Source: Azospirillum sp. OGB3
GTDB lineage: Bacteria > Pseudomonadota > Alphaproteobacteria > Azospirillales > Azospirillaceae
Assembly (NCBI RefSeq): GCF_014192915.1
Contig: NZ_JACHYN010000004.1
Coordinates: forward strand, 186,001-250,000
Reading direction: 5' to 3'
Length of the DNA stretch: 64,000 nt
The number at the start of each line of letters is the position of its first letter. The stretch's first letter is position 1. Below the pieces are notes generated by a model. The model was not told the DNA's origin. It was given only the letters and a program-made list of their open reading frames with translations, and searched no databases. Positions 1 through 9,000 of the stretch are shown piece after piece. A program made the position numbers and the translations under genes.

Positions 1-3000
1 GCGCCGGTGGTCGTCACCGATTTCACGCTGGCCGTCCCGCCGGCGTCGATGGTCAGAGTCGTCAGCGCCGTCGTGCCGCCCACCGTGCCGGTGAACTGGG
101 TCGCGCCGCTGCTGGTGATCACGAGCGAGTTGGCCCCGTTCACCGTGCCGCTGAACAGCACGTTTCCGCTGCCGGAGTTCACCGTGGTGCCGCCCGCCAG
201 CGTCGTCGCGCCGGTCACCGTGAAGGCGCCGTTTCCGGTGGCGTAGGCGCCCTGAAGGCTGGTCGCGCCGGTGTAGGTCTGCGCCCCCGCCGTCGTCACG
301 GCGCGCAGGCTGATGGTCCCGGCGGTGGCCGACAGATAAGCGAGGTTGCTGGCCGCCCCGCCCAGCGTCACGCCGCCCTGTGCGGCGTTCAAGGTCGCCC
401 CGTACCCGCCGCCGTTCAGCGTGCCGCTCACCGACAGGTCGCCGCCGGTCGCGGTCACCGTGCGGTTGGCGCCCGACAGGGTCAGGTTCCCGGTGACGGT
501 CACCGACTTGCCGGACAGCGCGCCGCTCACTGTGGTGTTGCCGGTGTAGGTCTGCGTGCCGGTGGTGGTGACGTTGCCCAGGGCGATGGTGGTGCCCTGC
601 ACCGTCACGCTCGCTCGGGTGTCGTCCGGCCCCGTGCTGCTCACCGCCTTGGCCAGGGTGACCCCACCGCCCGTGGAGACCAGGGAGATGGTGCCGCTGC
701 CCCCGGCGGAGATGCCGGTGGTGGCGTTGCCGTCGCTGATGGCGCCGCTGGCGGTGACGGCGATGTCGCCGTTGGTGGTGGAGAGATTGCCCAGGGTGAA
801 GCTGGTGCCGGCCAGATAGATTCCGCCCGTCCCGGTCACCGTCGCCGAGATGTTGGCGATGGTGCTGGTGAAGGCGGCGGAGCTGGTCCCGATTCCGGTG
901 TTGGAGGTCAGGTCCAGCGTGCCGCCGGTCAGGCTGGTGCCGTTGCCGGTCAGCAGGCTGCCGCCCGCCGCCGACAGGGTGATGGTCCCGGTCGGTCCCG
1001 CGTTCACCGTGCCGACCGTCAGATCGCCCGAGGTCGCGGTCAGGCTGACCGTGCCGACTCCGGTCACCGAGGTCGCGGTCATGCCGGTGCTGCTGGTGGC
1101 GGTGACGGTGCCATTGGCGCCGAGGGTCGCCGCCGTCAGCGTGCCGGTGTTGTTGACGGTCAGGTTCTTGCCGGAGCCGGTCAGGCTGGCGTCGATGGTG
1201 CCGACGGTGGTGTTGAGGGTGGTGTCGCCGCCGTTGGAACCGCTGGCGAAGGTCAGCGAGCCCGCGGTGATCGACAGCGACCGCGGCGAGGCGCCCGCGG
1301 CCACCACATCGGTGGTGCCCTTCAGCGTCAGCGCGCCCGTGCCGAGGTTGATTGCCGCGGTCGGCAGGGTCAGCACCCCGCCGGACTGCAGCAGCAGGTT
1401 GCCGCTGGTCATCGACAGGCCGGCGCTGGCGTCCAGGTTGCCGGCGGTGCGGATGTAGGCGGACCCACCCGCCCCCAGGGTGACGAGGTTGTTCCCCAGC
1501 GTCAGCGCGGCGCCGTTGATGTTGTCGACCGAGATGACCGGCGTGGTACCGGTGGCGGTCAGGCCGGTCAGGCTGGACACGTTCAGCTTGACCGGCGTGC
1601 CGGCGCCGGTGGCGGCGTCGGTGACGGTGCCGATGCTGCCGCCGTTGGCGGTCAGGCTGGCCGAATGGCCGGTCACATGGGTGCCGTTGCCGCTGCCCAG
1701 GATGGAGCCGGCGGCGGTCAGCGCGACCGCTCCGTTGGTGGTGTTGGCCGACACCGACTGAACGGTCATCGTGCCGGCGGCCTCGATGATGACCGAGCCG
1801 CCGGAGGCGGTGGCCGAGGCGACGGTGACTCCGCTGCTGGTGGCGTCGGTGAGATAGATGCTGCCGGTGGCGCTCGCCAGGGTCAGGCTGCCGGTGGTGG
1901 TCTGGACCGACCGGCTGGAGGTGCCGACGCCCTTGTTGCCGGTCAGCGAAACCGAACCGCCGACGATCCGCGTCTCGGCAAGGCCGTCGTCATAGACGCC
2001 GCCGCCGCTGGAGTTGAGGGTAACCGCCCCGCTGCCGGCGTTGATGCCGCCGACGATGATGTCGGCGTCCGCCGCGGTGGAGGAGATCGTGATCGCCCCG
2101 CCGCCGGTGCTGGCGTTGACCACCTGGAGGCGGTCGCCGGCCTGCACGTCGATCTTGCCGCCGGTCGTCGCGGCATAGGCGAGCGCGGTGGCGCCGGTCG
2201 TGCTGAGATAGATGTCGCCCGACCCGCCGTTCGCCTGCACCTGGGCACCGCCCACGCCCACGCGGGCGGAGGAGGTGCCGATGCCGCCGGCGCCGTTCAG
2301 CGCCACCGTCTTGCCCGTGACCGCGGAGCCGCCGGTGGCGGCCAGGATCTTGCCGCCGTTGCCGGTGGCGCTCAGCGTGACCGAGCCGTTGTTGGCGCCA
2401 GCCGTCACCGTCCCGGCGGTGATGGAGCCGCCGGTCGAGGTCACGGTGATGCTGTTGCCCGCCGCGTCGGTGGCGATGGCGACGTCGGTCAGCGTGATGT
2501 TGCCGCTGCCCGACACCACCACCGGACCGTTCTGGACGGCGGCGCTCAGCCCGCCCGACAGAGACCCGGCGATGTTCAGATAGACGCCGCCCGCGCCCGT
2601 GACGTTGGTGGTCAGCGCCCCGCTGCTGGACGTCGTGACCTTGAACGCCGAGTCCACCGTTCCGACGCCGGCCCCCGCCGTCAGCGTGGCGCTGCCGGTG
2701 CCGAGGCTCAGGCTGGAGCCGCCGCTGAGGATCCGGCCGGTCGTCGCCGTCAGGGTCAGCGCCTTGGTGGTGTCGTAGGAGAGGTTGGAGACGGTCAGGT
2801 CGCCGGTCGCCGCGATCACCGTCAGGGCGCCGCCCGTGGTGATGGAGCTGAGATTCAGTCCCGCCGCGTTCTTCACGAACAGGCCGCCGGAGCCGCTGCT
2901 GGCGGTCAGGCTGGACACGTTCATGCCCAGCGCCGTGGCGCTGGTGCCGATGGAGCTGCTGTTGCCCTGCTCGTTGGTCTTCTTCTGGGCGTCCAGCTTC

Positions 3001-6000
3001 AGCGAACCGGCGGTGATGGAGGAGCTGCTGTTCACCGCCGTGATGCTGCCGGCGGTCGCGCTGTTGCCCGTTGCCGTCAGGCTGACCGTGCTGGAAGCGC
3101 CCGTATCGACCGTGCCGATGGCGATCGCCCCCGGCGCCTTGAAGGTGAAGTCCAGGCCGGTGCTGTCCGTCAGCGTGGTGAAGGTGGTGGTGCCGCCGCT
3201 GTCCGTGACGTTCCAGTTCAGGTTGGTCGCCGTCAGGCTCATCGTGCCGGACGTGGTAGTGCCGGTGGACGGCGTGCGGTCGATGGTCAGCTTGGCGAGG
3301 TCGAGCGTGTCGGCAATGTTGAACGTGCCGGGCGTCTTGATCGTCAGATCGGTCGTCGCGACGTTGAGCGTGGAGCCCGTGTCGGCTATGCCGCCCTTGA
3401 TCGCGGACAGCTCGACGCTGCCGCCGGACACCAGATTGCCGCTGTTGGCGCGGATATTGCCATCGTTGCTGGTCAGCGTCACCGACCCAGTCGTGGTGAT
3501 GGTGCCGGCGGTCAGGAGGCCGGCCCCCGAGGAGCCGGTGGACAGCGTGATCGCACCGCCACCGGTGCTCACCACCGACTGGGCGATCAGGCTCTTGCTC
3601 TCCGACACCGCAATGCTGCCGGCGGCGCTCGCAGTCAGCGTGGTGCTGGTGGAATTGGCCTGCGTCGAGATGGCGGTGACGTTGCCGATGGACCCGGCCG
3701 CCGTCAGATTGACCAGATTGCTGCCGCTGATCGTGCCGCTGAGGATCGAGCCGCCCTGATTGTTGATGACCGCGTTGGCGCCGCCCATGGAGATCGAGCC
3801 GAGCGCGATGTCGCCGGTCGAGTTGTTCAAGGTCAGCGCGCCGGCCAAGCTCATGGAGTCGATGACCGTCGAGCCGTGCAGGTTGATCACGGCGCCATTG
3901 TTGGCGTTCACCGTCAGGTTGCCGGTGGTGATGCTGATGAACTCACCTCCCTGCGCACCGACCACGTTGGAGGAGGACGTCAAGCTCGCGACGCCGGCGT
4001 TGATCTTGACGACGGAATGGCCGTTCCCGACGATGCCAGGGTCCGCGATCAGGGCGATCGTGCCGGTCTTGCCGACGTCCAGGCCGCCGACGACCAACTT
4101 GCGGTGGCTGTCGAAGGTGAAGCGCACCCCGCTGGCGTCGGTCAGCGAGGCCAGCGCCGTCTGGGTGCTGCTCTCGGCGCCGATCAGCGCGATGGCCGTG
4201 CCCGTCGTGCTGACCGAGGTCAGGTTGTAGGTGCGGTTGTCGATGCTGGACGAGGTGCTCTTGATCTTCAGCGCGCCGATGCGGGTGTCGGATTCGACGT
4301 AGAGATCGCCCTTCACGTTGAAGGTCGCGGACGACGCCGACAGGTGGATCTTGTTGCTGGAGGAGCCGATGGCGCCGCCGCCGCTGCTCAGGGTCGCGGT
4401 GCCCGCGGTGATGCGGTTGGCCGGGTTGCCCACGTTCGCCGAGGCGGCGCCCAGGATGTTTCCGGCGCTGGTCAGGTCGACGGTGCCCCAGTTCTGCACG
4501 TTCAGCGTGCCGATGGACAGCGCGTGCTTGGTGTCCAGCTTGAACGCAAGACCGGTGGTGTCGGTCAGGTTGCTCAGCGTGGTGGTAGTGCCGTCGTCCG
4601 TCATGGTGAAGACGAGCTGCGGCGCGGTGATCTGATAGGTGCCGGCACCGGTCGTCCGCGAGCTGGTCAGGGACAGCGCGGTCAGATCCCGGCCGTTGTC
4701 CACGAAGGCGTCGGTCGCTGTGGTCAGCGCCAGCGTGTCGGCCATCGTCGCGATGTGGTTGGACGACGATCCCGCCTGACCGATGCCGCCGGTCGCGGTG
4801 AGGGTGACCGTGCCGGCGGTCACCAGCGAGCTGCCGTTGCTGAGGATGTCCTTGCCAGTGCCGGTGGTCTCGATGGTCACATTGCGGGCGAGGCCGCCGT
4901 TGATCGTTCCCAGCGCGACGCTGTTGTCGCTCTTGAACGAGAAGTCGAGGCCGCTCGCGTCCACGACGCTGCCGAGGGTGTACTGGCTGCCGGTGTTGCT
5001 GTCGGCCAGCGCGAAGGTCAGGCCTTCCGACCGGATGTCGTAGACGTTCTGCGCGCCGGTCGAGGCGTGCCTGACATCCAGGCTGAGGGCGTGCAGGTCA
5101 ACGCTGTTCGTCAGATAGACATTGCGCCCGGCGGTTACCTGCAGGGTCCGCGTCTCGGTCAGCAGCGGCGTGCCGGACGCCCCGATGGAGCCCCCTTCGA
5201 CCGTCAGCGTCACCCTGTCCGCGCTCAGCGGCTTGGTTCCGGACTGCAGCAGCGACCCGTTGCTGGTCACCTTGATGTCCGCCGAGGAACCGGCCTTCAC
5301 ATCCTTCAGCGTCAGGGTGCCGGTGTTGCTGAGCGTCAGCGATCCCGTCAGATTGGCCGACAGCGTGCCGACCTGGGTGGTGAAGTACGAGCTGCTGCCG
5401 TTGGTGTGGCCGACGCTCGTCGCCGTCAGGGTGAGGCTGCCCGCGGTGATCGCGGAGCCGCTGCTGTTCGAGGCGTTGATGGCGGACGTGCCGGAATTGG
5501 CCGTCAGGTCGACGGTGCCGCTGTTCCCGACATCGATCTTGGCGATCCGCAGGGCCTTGTCGTTGCTGATGTTCAGCTTCAGCCCGCTCTGGGTGACGTT
5601 CGTCACCGTCAGACCGTCCTGCGTCGTCGCATCGCTGAAGGACGCGGTCAGGCCGGTCGAGCTGATGGAATAGGTGTTGCTGCCCCCGCCGGACTTGTTG
5701 TGCCGGAAGTCCAGAGTCAGATCGGTCAGGGTCGTGTTGTTGCTGACCGTCACGTTGCCGCCCGACGTGATGGACAGCTTCTGTGTGCTGGTCAGCACCT
5801 GGTTGGTGCCGCCGACGTTGCCGTTGCCGCCGGTCGCGGTCAGGGAGACCGAGCCCGCCGTGATCGTGCCCGACCCGTTGATCGACGGACCGCCGGACGC
5901 GCCCGAAGCCGACCCGGTGGAAATCAGCGTCACCGAACCGGTGGAACTGGTGCCGGCGTCGATGGTGCCGGCCACGATGCCGCGATCCACGCTGTAGCGC

Positions 6001-9000
6001 AGATTCATGCTGCCGTTACTCGGCGTGGACAGGCCCAGCGTCTGGATGCCGTTGGCTTCCGTCACCGTGAAGCTGCGGTTGGAGCCGAGGGCGTTGAACT
6101 GATAGGTGCCCGCGGTGGTCGACGTCTTGTGCGTGACGGTGACGTCCAGCGCGGTCAGCGCGGCGTTGCTGTTGTTGATGTAGAGGTCGCCGTTGCTCAC
6201 CAGGGTCAGCGACGCGGCAGAGGTCTTCACCGCCCGCGTGCTGGTGCCGATGGAACCGCCGTTGGTGCCGGTGCCGTTGGCCGACAGGGTGACGGAGGAC
6301 GCCGCGATGGTCCCCCCGCCCGCCATGGTGATCGTCGAGTTCTCCCCGCCGCCGCTGGTCGTCAGGCTGACCGAGCCGCCGCCGGCGACGATCTCGGAAA
6401 CCACGATGTGCTTCTTGCCGGTGAAGCTGAAGTTGCTGTTGCCCGCACCCGTGATGTCGATCGTGTGCGTCGTGCCGCTGTCGGTCAGCGTGTAGATCTG
6501 CGCACCGGTGCTGCCGATGGAGAAGGTGCTCTTGGTTGCGGAGGTCGTGGTGGCGTTCGTGCTGGTGATCGCCAAGCTGTTGAAGGCACGCCCGTTGTTG
6601 TCGACGTAGATGTCGCGTCCCGAAGTCACCGACAGGTCGCCGGTGTCGAGGCTGATAGCCCCGTAGAGGGTCGAATCACCGATGGAGGAGGAGGTCCCCG
6701 CCTCCAGCGACACCTTGCCGGCGGTGATCTTGCTGCCGTTGCCGGTGTTGGTGACGCCGCTGGACGAGACGATTGCGACGCTGCCGCCCGTTCCGACGTT
6801 GACGGTGCCGACCTTGATCGCACGCGACGAATTGAAGGCGAAGTTCAGCGCCGTGTTGCTGGTGACGGTCTGGATCGTGGACTGCGACGAGCTGTCCGAC
6901 AGGGTGAAGACCTGCCCGTTGACCGTGCTGATCCCGATGGTGCCGCCGGAGTAGGAGCCGCGCGTCAGGGCGAGGTCGGTCAGCGCCATCGTGTTGGTGA
7001 TGCCGATGGAGCCGCCCGTCGTGATCGACAGGTTCGCCGTCGCCAGATTCAGCGCGTTGGTGCCGCCGACGCTTCCATTGGCGCTCAGGACCACCTTATC
7101 GGCGGCGATGAGCGTCGTATTGTCCGAATCATCCTGGATGCTGCCGCTGGTGTTCGTCAGCGTGACCGTTCCGGTGCCGTTGTTGGCGTTGACCGACCCG
7201 ACGGTCATGACGCCGTTGGACTTCGTGACGGTGATGTCGCCGCCGGCCGTCAGGCTGTTCAGCTCGGTCGGGCCGGTGCCCAGGCCGAGCCACATCGAAC
7301 CGCCGGCGGTGGCCGCGACCGTGCCGGCGTTCACGCTCACCGCCTTGTCCGACGAGCCGATGCTCTTCCCGGCGGTCAGGGTCACCGTGCCGGTGGAGCT
7401 CGCGCGCAACGTGGCGTTGTTCGGGTTCAGGATCGACCCGTTGGTCGCCGTGACCGTGATGTCGCTGCTGCTGCTGGAGGTGAAACTGGAGCCGAAGGCG
7501 ATGTCGCCCCAGGTCGCCGTCACCACGATGGGGTTGTCGGCGGCGCTGAAGAATTTGTCGCCCAGCGTGATGAGGTTCTTCTGGTTGTTGACGCCCGTGG
7601 AGGTCGGCAGGGTGATGTAGATTCCGCCGTCCGACGCTCGGGCGTTCAGGACGGGGGTGACGACGTCCAGATACTCGGTGCCCGTGCCGCTGCCGATGCC
7701 CTTGCTGGCGACCAGATTGACCGAGCCGGCCAGCACCACCGTGGTCTTCGATCCATCGTCCAGGATCGAGCCGTTCGTCGTCTCGGCATTGAAGATGCTG
7801 TAGGTTTCGCTGGGCGAGGGCGTCCCGTTGTCGGAAAGGACGCCGTTCTTGTAGGTCAGATCCACCCGGCCCAACCGGATGTCGCGGTCGCCCTTGAAGG
7901 AGAAGATCTGGCCGGTGGTGTCGACCAGCGTGCGCAGCAGATAGCCGTTGGTGGCGTCGTCGGTCAGGTCGAAGGTGAGGTTCGGCGCGGTGATCGAGTA
8001 GCTGTTCACCACCGTCGTGTCGGCATGCGTGCTGGTGACGGTCAGCTCCGCCATGTCGGACAGGTTGGTGACGTGCAGATTGCCGCCGGTGGTCAGCGTC
8101 AACTTCGTGGCGTTGAGCCCTAGCGGAGCGGAGACGTCGCCCAGGCTGCCCGACGCGGCGCTCAGCGTCACGGTGTCGGCGTTGATCCGCGTGTTCATGC
8201 TGCCGTCGTCGCGGATGCCGCCGGTGGTGGAGGTCAGCGTGACCTTGCCGCCCACCCCCACCGTGGCCAGATCGCCGACGATCAGGTCGATGTCGCTGTT
8301 GAAGCTGAGGGTGGACAGCTTCGGGCTGCCGATCGCTTCCAGAATGGTCGCGGTGCCGTTGTCGCCGACCACGAAGTTGAAGTATTCGGAGGTCAGTTCC
8401 AGCGCGTTGGCGGCCCCGCCGACGTGGCGGTTGGTGATCGACAGGCCGGTCAGGATCACGCCGCTGTTGTCGAGATACAGATCCCCGACGTTGCTCAGCG
8501 TCAGCGACCCCGTCGAGGTGCGCAGATGGGTGCCGGAGCTCCCGATGGCGCCGTCCGTGCTCAGGCTGATGATGCCGGCGGACAGCCGGTTGCTGGAGTC
8601 CTTGCCCAGGATGGCGCCGCCGGTCGCCGTCACGGCGATCCCGCCGGAGTTCGACGCCTTGATCGTTCCCAGCGTGGCGGCACCGCCGGTGACGGTGAGC
8701 GAGACCGACGTGCCGGCGGAGGTGATGTTGTCCACCGTTACGGCACCGGTCTGCATGACCGTGACGTTGCCTGCGTTGTTGGTGACCGTCAGCCGCTTCG
8801 CCGCGGTGTTCACCATCACGGTGGAGGTGTTGCCCCCGGCGGCGAGGGTGACGTTGTCGCCGGTGATCGTGCCGGACAAGCCGGAGATGCTGCCGTTGGC
8901 GGTCGTCAGGGTGACGTTGCCGTTGGCCCCGGCATTGACCGTGGTCGTGGTGATGTCGGACACCGTGCCGTTCGCCGTGACGGCGATGCTGCTGGTCCCG

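Noticed and set aside
1665..8123. A 2,152-codon plus-strand open frame
   Set aside because: It is the antisense shadow of tpsA; its product is Gly/Ala/Arg/Asp-rich nonsense (QRDR, GGAGG) with no domain, while the minus strand reads a clean signal peptide, TPS domain and beta-helix repeats.
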